A stretch of DNA of 64,000 nt, taken from assembly GCF_900156415.1 (NCBI RefSeq), contig NZ_FTNM01000002.1, forward strand, positions 310,001 to 374,000. The letters are read 5' to 3'. Numbering within the stretch: position 1 is the first letter of the stretch; each line of letters opens with the position of its first letter. The notes under the pieces were generated by a model. That model saw nothing but the letters and a program-made list of their open reading frames with translations. It was not told the DNA's origin and searched no databases. Below are positions 34,033-42,196 of the stretch, piece after piece. This stretch comes from Pontibacter lucknowensis. GTDB taxonomy: Bacteria > Bacteroidota > Bacteroidia > Cytophagales > Hymenobacteraceae. Both the position numbers and the translations under genes were made by a program.

Positions 34033-36261
34033 TCAGACCAGTTCCGCTACTGCTTTCTTCAGATTGCCGGAGATAGTGTGCAGCCACTTCAGCTGATCAG
34101 AGATCAGGCGGGCCTCCTTCAGGTTTTTCAGAAAACCAGGGGCGATGGGCTTGTACGTGGCACCGGCCAGTTCGCGGGTACGGATGGCTACCAACTCGTT
34201 ATACCTTCCCTCCAGGTGGTCGTAGGCCTCCACCAGTTCTTCCCGGGCCACCGTTTCAGCCTGTGGTGCCTCCTCCTGCAACGTTTGCAGCGCCTGCGCC
34301 AGATTGGCGTCTATCGATCTGATGATCAGGTGCAGGTCTTCCGGGGCGGCCTCTGTTTTATTATCCCGGATAAAAGTGCCCAGCGCCGCCGCAGCCGCCA
34401 GGAAGGTATGGTTCAGGCCGACGATCTCGTAGATCTCCATCAGTTGCTGCTGTGCCGACTTCGGCTCCTGGCTCATCCGCTGGAAAGCCGCGTTCAGGTT
34501 GCCCATCTGCAGGAAGGCTTCTTTTCGGGCGAGTTTATAATCCGTGGTGTTCTGCGATGTGTGCTGGCTATACCTGTCAATCTCGGCCAGGTAGCTGCGA
34601 TTGGCGTGCAGGGCCTTCACAATGTTGCCTTTGATGCTCAGCGACTCCCACGAAGGCCACAAAAAGGAGATAGCCCCAAAGGCAATGGCAGCCCCTGTCA
34701 GGGTATCGATCACCCGGAACTGGATCGCGTCGAAGGCATCCGGGGTGATGAGGGCGTAGATAAAGATGACGCCCGTAGTAACGAAAATAGAGGAGGTGCG
34801 GTAGTTGCGTTGGATAAAGGCGAAGGAGAGGATCAGCGATACCAGGGCCAGCACGGCATATAGGTAAACGTTCTGCACCAGGAGCACCACCAGTCCCGCA
34901 ATCACAGCACCCAGCAAGGTGCCGTAGAGCCTGTGCTTCGACCGCTCCTTGGTCAGGGTATAGCCGGGCCGCATGATCACCACGATCGTGAGCAGGATCC
35001 AGTAAGCGTTTTGTATCGGGAAGATGATACCCAGCACATAACCCAGCAGCATCGCGATCGTCAGTCGGCCGGCATGTTTAAAGATGGGCGACTTTGGTGA
35101 GAAGCTATCCCGCAGGATCCGGACATCATAATCCTGCTGGGTGATAAACTGCCGGCTCTCCCTGCTTTGCAGACCAATGCTCTGCTGCTCTTCCAGGTTC
35201 AGGTATAACCGCTCGATGGAGCTGATCTTCTGCAGCAGCTTTTCCTCGTAGTCCAGTAGGTTATGGAGCAGGAGTGCACCCTCCCGGGCATCCGGCAGTT
35301 TCAGTTCTTCCACGTAAGCTCGGATGCTATCGCTGCACTTCTGCAGCAAGGGCTCCAGGTCTTTTTCAGCTGACAGGGCATGACCCTGCTCCATACTGTC
35401 AGCCAGATCGTCCAGCTTGGCCGACAGCTCAAAAACCAGCTTAATGAAAGGCAGCAGCACCCTGACGGACTGCCCGAACAGCGCTCTGGCGCGCTCGTAA
35501 TTGGCCGGGTTGGCAAGCGATAATTCCAGGATGTCGATCAGTTCGATAAAGATCAGGAGCTGCTTGCGGTGGTAGTTGGAGGTACCGGAGCTTTGCCTTT
35601 CGTGCAGGAGCACCTCGCGCAGGGCTTCGTGCGTCTCGTTCAGTTTCACCTGCAGGTTATAGAGCTCCTTCTGCAGCGCCTCCTGTTCCGGGCTTTCCGT
35701 CGTCAGCTTGCCACGCAGATAGATGTAGCGGGCTGTCTGGCGCAAACAGTTAATCAGGAGCGTCTCAGCCTGGCGCCTTTGCAGCAGCGAATGGAAGACA
35801 AGCGAAAGCAACAGCGCCCACAGGCCACCGGTGCCCAGCAGCAGGCCGTGTATAAAAATGTCGGCGCCTGTGTGCGCGTGTATAAAGCTTAGCACAATGG
35901 CCATCAGTCCGGCAAAAGATACCAGCGAAGCCCGGAAGCCATACACGGAAATAAAGGAGATAGCGAACACCAGCACCGCCAGTACCGGCAGCAGCAGGTA
36001 TAGACTACCCGAAGCCAGGCCAATGGCGATACTGGCCAGCATGGCAATGGCCGCCGACACGAGGATGCCGACGGTTTTATGCTTCCGGCTGCCCGGCACA
36101 TCGCTTCCTGAAGCCAGCACCACGCCCATGGCGACGCTCAGAAAATAGGGCACCTGCCCGAGCCATAGCCCCAGCGAAACAGGCACAGCGGCACCAAAGG
36201 TGATCACCAGCGCCTTTACAAAGTCGGTACTCCTGAAAAATTGTCTCAGCTCCTGCAGCAT
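34033..36261 (-). CDS. FUSC/YccS family membrane protein
   Basis: A 742-residue protein with two membrane blocks. The N-terminal block (about residues 15-160) has five to six hydrophobic helices, a long charged helical region follows (~170-400), then a second block (~395-540) shows the FUSC motif region RLTIAMLLGYVLGIIFPIQNAYWILLTIVVIMRPGYTLTKERSKHRLYGTLLGA, given here as landmarks only: ERSKHRLYGTLLG. A C-terminal helical tail ends the protein. The family includes YccS and the aromatic-acid efflux protein AaeB; transport is presumed. It is transcribed alone. Confidence 0.85.
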   Translation of the reverse strand: MLQELRQFFRSTDFVKALVITFGAAVPVSLGLWLGQVPYFLSVAMGVVLASGSDVPGSRKHKTVGILVSAAIAMLASIAIGLASGSLYLLLPVLAVLVFAISFISVYGFRASLVSFAGLMAIVLSFIHAHTGADIFIHGLLLGTGGLWALLLSLVFHSLLQRRQAETLLINCLRQTARYIYLRGKLTTESPEQEALQKELYNLQVKLNETHEALREVLLHERQSSGTSNYHRKQLLIFIELIDILELSLANPANYERARALFGQSVRVLLPFIKLVFELSAKLDDLADSMEQGHALSAEKDLEPLLQKCSDSIRAYVEELKLPDAREGALLLHNLLDYEEKLLQKISSIERLYLNLEEQQSIGLQSRESRQFITQQDYDVRILRDSFSPKSPIFKHAGRLTIAMLLGYVLGIIFPIQNAYWILLTIVVIMRPGYTLTKERSKHRLYGTLLGAVIAGLVVLLVQNVYLYAVLALVSLILSFAFIQRNYRTSSIFVTTGVIFIYALITPDAFDAIQFRVIDTLTGAAIAFGAISFLWPSWESLSIKGNIVKALHANRSYLAEIDRYSQHTSQNTTDYKLARKEAFLQMGNLNAAFQRMSQEPKSAQQQLMEIYEIVGLNHTFLAAAAALGTFIRDNKTEAAPEDLHLIIRSIDANLAQALQTLQEEAPQAETVAREELVEAYDHLEGRYNELVAIRTRELAGATYKPIAPGFLKNLKEARLISDQLKWLHTISGNLKKAVAELV

Positions 36262-36447
36262 ACCGCAAATGTACGGTAAGTGTGGGAGGGAAGCTGTGTG
36301 TGGGGAGATTAAATTGGAGAAGCTTTTAGCGGGGCGGCCAGACAGTTGGCACGACGAGAAAATTTATGGTCGGGCTGCTCTCCAAAGCAGGTGTCAATCT
36401 CGTAAATATAAGGCAAAGCAAGAGCATATTCACAAACAGTCCAAGCC

Positions 36448-36945
36448 ATGGGAAAGCCAACAGCGATAAAAGCCGATGAAGGCGCTAAATTTGATTTCGG
36501 GGGATTTGGGGTGCACTGGAAAATAGACGGATCAGCTACCGGGAAACGCTTTTCGGTGGTGCATCATCCGCTTGCACCACATGCACTGGCTGCCCCGCTG
36601 CATCGCCATCATAACGAGGACGAGTATTCGTATGTAATCAAAGGGAAGCTCGGGGCGCTGCTCGGCGACGATGTGGTAATAGCGGAGCCGGGTACCTGGG
36701 TATTCAAGCCGCGTGGCCAGTGGCATACCTTCTGGAACGCCGGCGACGAGCCCTGCCTGATTATCGAGGTTATTTCACCAGCCGGTTTCGAAGACTTTTT
36801 CCGGGAAGTAGCAGCCGCCTGGGGCGATATGAACAAATTCGCTGAGATAAATAAAAAGTACGCCCTCGACATGGATTTCGATAGCGTGCCCAGCCTCTGC
36901 CAGCGTTTCGGCCTTACCTTTCCGAAGCCGGAAGTGATGGAATAG
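36448..36945 (+). CDS. Cupin domain protein
   Basis: A 165-residue single-domain cupin. The first cupin motif is LHRHHNEDEYSYVIKG (metal-binding His pair and Glu), and the second is PRGQWHTFWN (third His). A disordered ~15-residue N-terminus precedes the barrel. No partner enzyme is adjacent, and the substrate is unknown. The C-terminal third (DFFREVAAAWGDMN) is typical of small quercetinase-like or sugar-binding cupins, but this does not settle function. It is convergent with the Nudix gene 6 bases away. Confidence 0.87.
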   Translation: MGKPTAIKADEGAKFDFGGFGVHWKIDGSATGKRFSVVHHPLAPHALAAPLHRHHNEDEYSYVIKGKLGALLGDDVVIAEPGTWVFKPRGQWHTFWNAGDEPCLIIEVISPAGFEDFFREVAAAWGDMNKFAEINKKYALDMDFDSVPSLCQRFGLTFPKPEVME

Positions 36946-36951
36946 GGGTGG

Positions 36952-37350
36952 TTAGCGAATAAGCTCCCGCTCCTTCAGCCAGTCGAAAATGATGTGATCT
37001 ACTGGTGAAGTCAGGTGCTTGTCCTGGTACTTAAGCCACACTATTTCTTCTATTTCACTGGCAGCTGCGATGGTGCCCGTGTAGGCACCGGTATAGCAGG
37101 TCATTTTCACCTGCACCCCATCCGGATGGCTGTCGGCCTGCGCCTGAAATATACCCAGGAATCGGGTGCTGTCCTCAATAAGGGAAATGCTGAGCTCTTC
37201 ATTTATTTCACGCGACAGTGCCTCGAAGTCGCTCTCGCCCGCTTCCCTTTTCCCACCCGGGAAATAGTACTTGGTTCTGCCCTTGCTGCGGGTGCTCAGT
37301 ATCTTGCCGTCCTGGATTTCAATCCAGGCGTGTTTGTCGATTAGCTTCAA
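36952..37350 (-). CDS. Nudix hydrolase
   Basis: A 132-residue single-domain Nudix protein. The box fits G-x5-E-x7-REUxEEx(G)U: GKREAGE, SDFEALS, REINEELSI, with the metal-binding Glu residues all present and a Ser where Gly is usual. Related proteins remove oxidised nucleotides or hydrolyse nucleoside diphosphate derivatives; the substrate is not predictable. The helicase gene ends 36 bases upstream on the same strand, but base composition changes sharply between them. Confidence 0.87.
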   Translation of the reverse strand: MKLIDKHAWIEIQDGKILSTRSKGRTKYYFPGGKREAGESDFEALSREINEELSISLIEDSTRFLGIFQAQADSHPDGVQVKMTCYTGAYTGTIAAASEIEEIVWLKYQDKHLTSPVDHIIFDWLKERELIR

Positions 37351-37386
37351 GTTTGTTGAGTTTCTTAAAATTAAGCTTGTTAAAAG

Positions 37387-40300
37387 TTACCCCACTGCCA
37401 TTTTAGCTGCCCCTTTCCACAAGAACGCAGGCATAGGTTCATGTAATTCCCAATTTATACTCATTGGTTTAGAGCCTTTATGTGACACATAATCTACGGG
37501 ACCTAAGAAATAATAAGGACTCGTAAATCCGTAAGTATCCTTTTTCTCTTCCCGCACAAACAGCAAAAGCTGCTTCATGTTCTCTCGGTGTCGGATGTAG
37601 GATAAACCTACAGGGCTTTCAGGAGCTGTTTTATTTTGTGACTGCCAGTGGAATATCTTTTCATTAATGGCATAGTCTTCATACTGTGTACTTGGGGAGA
37701 AGTCTTTGTCTGCTTTATTAAGTGTAACGAGTAGAAGTTCTGTGTTAAGAGCAGGTATATTAATCACACCTTCCTGTGAAGGAAATGCCCTTTCAGGAGT
37801 AGTTTTACCAAATGCACATAATATTTCATCTCTTGAATAACGAGCATGTAATTCAAGTGCTAGCGGATATGTCAAAGTTACTGATTTGGTAGTATGGTCA
37901 AGTTGGCTTCTCAAATAGGAAACGATTTCTCTTAATTCATCCTTCAGAACGGGGTAATTCTCAATTACCCGCAGACCTTCTGCAATAGTTGTAAAGCCGT
38001 ACTCTCCAACTCCTTTTTGCCATATATCATAGTAAAGCATCAAGGCGAACTGATTTTCTATTACATCAGTATCAGTGAATACAAAATCACGCTCAATCAG
38101 ACTGGCAATAAAATGTAAATATGAAGGGGAGTCAATTTGCACGACCCGCTTTAACCCCTTCTCTATCTGAAAATGATATTCACCTTTTTCATAGTTTAGA
38201 ATTCCAGCATCTCGCTTTAGTTCAGACCAAGTGGTTGTACTGTAGACGGTGCGGATATCTAAGTGGTGGTACAGTAGAAAGTTAGCTAGTGTTAGTTCCT
38301 GATGTGTATGGTGCTTAAAGTTGGTAACTTCACGGCGGAGTCTGCGGAGGTTAAATACTGCATTTTTGATGTTCTCTAAAATATACTCTTTTGCCTGCTT
38401 TTCCATTCTGATATTACAGCCTGGCGGAAGATGCGGGAAGTTGTTTTCAATTTCTTTCTGAATGTTAAATCTCGATCTGCCGGCTAATGCTCTAAACTTA
38501 TCGGCAAAGTTATAGTTAACATGCGCTTGGCTCACAAAGTCCAAAACTGTCAAGCATTCTTTCCCTTCTGAAATCCTCAAACCACGGCCCAACTGCTGCA
38601 GGAATACTGTTAAACTTTCAGTGGGTCTTAAAAACAAAACAGTATCAATTTCAGGTATATCAACACCTTCATTAAATATGTCGACTACGAAAACAAAATT
38701 GACTTCGCCTTTAATTAATCGCTGCCGAATGGTTGCTCTTTCTGTATCATTTCCGTTTCCACTGACTAAAGAAATGGCTCTGTATCCTGCTGCATTAAAA
38801 GCGTCACTCATGAATTGTGCATGTGCTTTTGAACTGCAGAAGCCGAGAGTTTTCGATTCAAATGGATCAGTCAGGTAATGCTCTACGGCATCTAGAATCA
38901 ATGCCGCTCTTTGCTTGGTCGAAAGTACTGCTGTCAGGTCAGTGGTGTTATACCTGCCAGCCTCCCACCTCACGTTTTTAAGGTTTACGCTCTTTTCATC
39001 AGAGATACAAAAATACTGGAAAGGGCTGAGCAGCTTTAGAGTGAGCGCATCTGCCAGCCTTATTTCAGCTGCTATTTTATTATTAAAATCGGGGAGCAGA
39101 CTTCTGCCATCCATTCGCTCCGGTGTTGCTGTAAGGCCTAAAAGTATATTTGGATCGAACAATTCAAAAATAATTCTATAGGTTTCTGCTTGACTGTGGT
39201 GCGCTTCGTCTATGATGATAAAGTCGTAATAGTCTTTCGAAAACCTTTCCTGAAAGAGTTCTTTCTGTGAGTTAAAGGTTTGAATGGAGACAAAGAGATG
39301 TTTTAAATCCCCATCCTGAGGAGTGTGATTGCCAACCCACAATTGGCCGAAGTCATTGAATCCGGCTCCTAGAACTGCCCTAAAAGAGGCAATGGCCTGC
39401 TCCAAAATTTCTTTTCGGTGCGCTATGAAAAGCAGGTTGGCTTTGCCCTTTTGCGCGAGGTAAAAACGTTGGTAGTCGAAGGCGGAGATAATAGTCTTAC
39501 CTGTACCTGTGGCAGCTACCACCAAGTTTCTGTAATTGTTATACAATTCCCGCTCTACCTTTAATTTTTCCAGCACTTCCTTTTGGAAAGGGAAGGGGTT
39601 GATCTTAAAGTAGTCCGTCAGGGAGACAACATTATCACGCTGCTTCTCCTGTTGTATGGCTTCTTTAAATTTAGTTATACCACCAATAGCTAAATCTTCG
39701 AAATCAATGCTGTTCCAGTAGTGATCGAAAGTGGCTTTAGCTTTTTCTATAATGTGAGGATTCTCTTGACTGGTTACTCTTAAGTTCCACTCAAGGCCTT
39801 TTGTTAAAGCAGATTTCGAAAGATTAGAGGAACCAATAAAAGCTGTATTGAAGTTTGTGTTTCGCTCAAAAATATAAGCCTTTGCATGCAAACGCTCGAT
39901 TTTAGTCTGGTAAGAAATCTTAATATGTGTGTTAGGCAGTTTAGATAAAAAGTCCAAAGCTCTTGCCTCTGTAGCACCCATGTAAGAAGTCGTGATTATC
40001 CGCAGTTCTGCACCTTCACGAGAAGTAAACTCTTTTAAGGCTCGCTCAAAGATGCGCAGGCCAGACCATCGAATAAAAGAAACAATCCAATAGATTTTAT
40101 CCGCAGATAAAATATCACGTTCTATTTCTGTATCTATCGAAATATCAGAATTACTTTCAGTAAACAGATTGCTAACAGATAAGCCAGTTTGTGGAATTTT
40201 GCGGTTCAAGTCGTCTACTAGCTGCTTATCTGTTTTACCAATTTTAGATAATACAGCGGTCAATATTTGTCCTTCGTGATAGATCAGGCTATCACTTGCC

Positions 40301-40551
40301 TCCAGGTTTATTTTTTCATCTATAAACTGAATGATCTCATTACAAAACAACACCTGCCTCTTTAAATCATCCTTCTTTAGCTCCCGAAGTGCCAGTTGAA
40401 TCAAGCTGATCATATATTCAGAGAGAATCTGAGCAGCTTCTTCTTTGTCTATTTCAGCCTGAGCGATAAAGAACTTTTCTGTAGATAAAGCGTCTATTTT
40501 GTCTTTTAAAGCAGTTGTAATAAGCTGTTCGTAAATACCTTCTTTGAGCAT
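37387..40551 (-). CDS. PLD-nuclease/SF2 helicase/DUF3427 protein
   Basis: A 1054-residue multidomain protein. A helical N-terminus (1-145) is followed by a phospholipase-D-like nuclease domain with a single HKD motif (H222, K224 in LHAKAYIFE, then GSSNLS with N243). A superfamily 2 helicase core comes next: motif I ATGTGKT at 347-353, motif II DEAH at 448-451, motif III LTATPER and motif VI QQLGRGLR. The C-terminal ~350 residues match the DUF3427 region usual in this family. Proteins of this architecture are usually labelled putative restriction or DNA-repair helicases. It follows the HNH nuclease gene by 41 bases. The region is markedly AT-rich, suggesting acquisition by transfer. Nuclease activity and target are inference. 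Confidence 0.88.
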   Translation of the reverse strand: MLKEGIYEQLITTALKDKIDALSTEKFFIAQAEIDKEEAAQILSEYMISLIQLALRELKKDDLKRQVLFCNEIIQFIDEKINLEASDSLIYHEGQILTAVLSKIGKTDKQLVDDLNRKIPQTGLSVSNLFTESNSDISIDTEIERDILSADKIYWIVSFIRWSGLRIFERALKEFTSREGAELRIITTSYMGATEARALDFLSKLPNTHIKISYQTKIERLHAKAYIFERNTNFNTAFIGSSNLSKSALTKGLEWNLRVTSQENPHIIEKAKATFDHYWNSIDFEDLAIGGITKFKEAIQQEKQRDNVVSLTDYFKINPFPFQKEVLEKLKVERELYNNYRNLVVAATGTGKTIISAFDYQRFYLAQKGKANLLFIAHRKEILEQAIASFRAVLGAGFNDFGQLWVGNHTPQDGDLKHLFVSIQTFNSQKELFQERFSKDYYDFIIIDEAHHSQAETYRIIFELFDPNILLGLTATPERMDGRSLLPDFNNKIAAEIRLADALTLKLLSPFQYFCISDEKSVNLKNVRWEAGRYNTTDLTAVLSTKQRAALILDAVEHYLTDPFESKTLGFCSSKAHAQFMSDAFNAAGYRAISLVSGNGNDTERATIRQRLIKGEVNFVFVVDIFNEGVDIPEIDTVLFLRPTESLTVFLQQLGRGLRISEGKECLTVLDFVSQAHVNYNFADKFRALAGRSRFNIQKEIENNFPHLPPGCNIRMEKQAKEYILENIKNAVFNLRRLRREVTNFKHHTHQELTLANFLLYHHLDIRTVYSTTTWSELKRDAGILNYEKGEYHFQIEKGLKRVVQIDSPSYLHFIASLIERDFVFTDTDVIENQFALMLYYDIWQKGVGEYGFTTIAEGLRVIENYPVLKDELREIVSYLRSQLDHTTKSVTLTYPLALELHARYSRDEILCAFGKTTPERAFPSQEGVINIPALNTELLLVTLNKADKDFSPSTQYEDYAINEKIFHWQSQNKTAPESPVGLSYIRHRENMKQLLLFVREEKKDTYGFTSPYYFLGPVDYVSHKGSKPMSINWELHEPMPAFLWKGAAKMAVG

Positions 40552-40592
40552 TTGTTAGAGATTATGCAGGATAGGGGAAGCTGTAATTAGAG

Positions 40593-41543
40593 TTAGTTTT
40601 TGAATACATGCTGTCGATGCCAAGCAAGGTTTGAGGGGTTCGGATAGTGCTTTTCCCCGAACGGCAATGTGAGCGGCTTGCCTCTGAGATGTAAGAGTGC
40701 ATAGCTGTTTGACAAGTCCTCAGCAATCGCATTCGACACCAGCACTTTGAGGTTCCCATCTACTGAGATTAGTCCGCGATCAAAAGCACGGTGAAGGTTT
40801 GGGCAGAGTGCCAAACCATTGTTGATTTTATCATCCTTGCTCAAGCTAAATGGAACAATATGACAAGCGTCAATCATAGAAAATCCATGATTGGAAACCA
40901 GCCGCATACCTGTAATACAGCAGGTATGGTTGTAAACCTGAGGTACAAGTTTTTTGAACATCCCGCCCCGGATGAATTGCTCTTCCTCATCTGTCTCGTT
41001 GATGGCTAAGGTATAGCCTGCAGGACCTTCATTAAGCAGATAACTTTGCAAGTTTTGTATATACCCGCCTTGCTTTGTTTTAAGATACTCAGTTTTTGTA
41101 TCAGGGAAATAATGATCAAGTATGGCAGTTTTTAAAATATCACGAGACGCTGAATTTAGAAGAAGGAAATAGAGGTCTTCAGCAAAGTATCCAAAATCCA
41201 CGATCTCGCTGAGGGTATGAATGCTTTTGATGTGTACCTGGAGTGGGGAACCTAGCTTTGTTCTGACATGCCAAAATCCTTCTGTAGCCATGTGGTAAAA
41301 CGGTAAAGAGAAGTCAGATGTATGCGCAGTTCTTACTAGTAGTGCAAACGTCTCCTTAAACCTCGCTACTAGTTCAGGTGAAATGTATACCTTATTCTCT
41401 GATAGTTCGACCTTCTCAAACAGCTCAATAAATGTAAGCAACAGCACAGGTTTGTGTGGTGCCCTTCCATATTTAGTCACGCCTTGGCGCAGCTTGGTAA
41501 ATTTCTTAAGGTATATCTTTAGGTTTGATGAGTCCGTTTTCAT
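40593..41543 (-). CDS. HNH endonuclease with SBD-like N-terminus
   Basis: A 316-residue nuclease. The C-terminal HNH_2-type domain shows a Cys pair (C208, C209), DACHIVPFS (H228), NNGLALCPNLHRAFDRG (N241-N242, H251), the zinc-finger-like fold of restriction HNH enzymes. The N-terminal ~110 residues carry APHKPVLLL (28-36), LPFYHM (80-85) and EGFW (88-91), the landmarks I associate with the sulfur-binding domain (SBD) of ScoMcrA-type type IV restriction enzymes, which bind phosphorothioate DNA. The YP of the canonical SBD pocket is here LP, so sulfur recognition is uncertain. Co-directional with the helicase gene and sharing its AT-rich composition. Confidence 0.82.
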   Translation of the reverse strand: MKTDSSNLKIYLKKFTKLRQGVTKYGRAPHKPVLLLTFIELFEKVELSENKVYISPELVARFKETFALLVRTAHTSDFSLPFYHMATEGFWHVRTKLGSPLQVHIKSIHTLSEIVDFGYFAEDLYFLLLNSASRDILKTAILDHYFPDTKTEYLKTKQGGYIQNLQSYLLNEGPAGYTLAINETDEEEQFIRGGMFKKLVPQVYNHTCCITGMRLVSNHGFSMIDACHIVPFSLSKDDKINNGLALCPNLHRAFDRGLISVDGNLKVLVSNAIAEDLSNSYALLHLRGKPLTLPFGEKHYPNPSNLAWHRQHVFKN

Positions 41544-41578
41544 TTTAAAAATTTATGCATGAGAATCAGTGCATTAAA

Positions 41579-41950
41579 TTAATGCTGATAGCATCTGCCA
41601 TTAGAATTGGTGGTCATACGCTTACACCTGGCTCCAGCCGTCGTTATACCTGAACATTGAACACTGCCTGTTGAACTAGAGTTAGATGATGCCCTTCCTG
41701 TTTGATTAGATGTATTGCTCTGAAAAGAATTAGAAGAAGTAGCAGGAGAGCTACCAGTTGAAGGTCTACAAACACTACAGGCAGTTAGTCCCTCTGCCTT
41801 TGCTTGAGCAACCGTTGTCTCAAAGGAGCTTTTTAAGTACCTGCAAGACTGAACATGATACTTTTCCCCTGTTCTTGTTTTATAGACCGTTTGTGCCTGA
41901 CTTGCTACTGTGATCAGTAGGAGTAAGAAGAGAAGTAAATGCCTTTTCAT
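41579..41950 (-). CDS. Secreted Cys-rich small protein
   Basis: A 123-residue exported protein with a signal peptide (residues 1-20, cleavage after SQA). Its first mature part has KYHVQSCRYLKSS, and later GLTACSVCRP, a Cys-x-x-Cys unit of the kind found in secreted or ComEC-linked proteins that bind zinc. A Ser/Asn/Thr-rich linker (residues ~68-95) follows. The C-terminus CSGITTAGARCKR, then GRCYQH, matches the DUF5763 pattern of four conserved Cys/His. The protein lies 35 bases upstream of the HNH gene on the same strand, at the end of the AT-rich block, but an exported protein is an odd partner for a DNA-targeting module. Confidence 0.7.
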   Translation of the reverse strand: MKRHLLLFLLLLITVASQAQTVYKTRTGEKYHVQSCRYLKSSFETTVAQAKAEGLTACSVCRPSTGSSPATSSNSFQSNTSNQTGRASSNSSSTGSVQCSGITTAGARCKRMTTNSNGRCYQH

Positions 41951-42196
41951 AGTGAGCAGTGCTTTTTGTTAGCAGCATTATATATGGTAAATGTAATATT
42001 ATTTACTAAAAAGTGCCTGAATTCTCTGTTTTACTTTAAAGAAAGCTCTCTTCTAAAGCCCTCTAAATTTCCAATCTGGTTGCCGCTGCCTTTCATATCT
42101 AACATACCCAACAACATCCCAAACCCCTTCCTCCCGTAAAACAAGGCAGTGGCATGATAGCATGCCTTGCACCTATTCCCCGAACTACAACGATTT

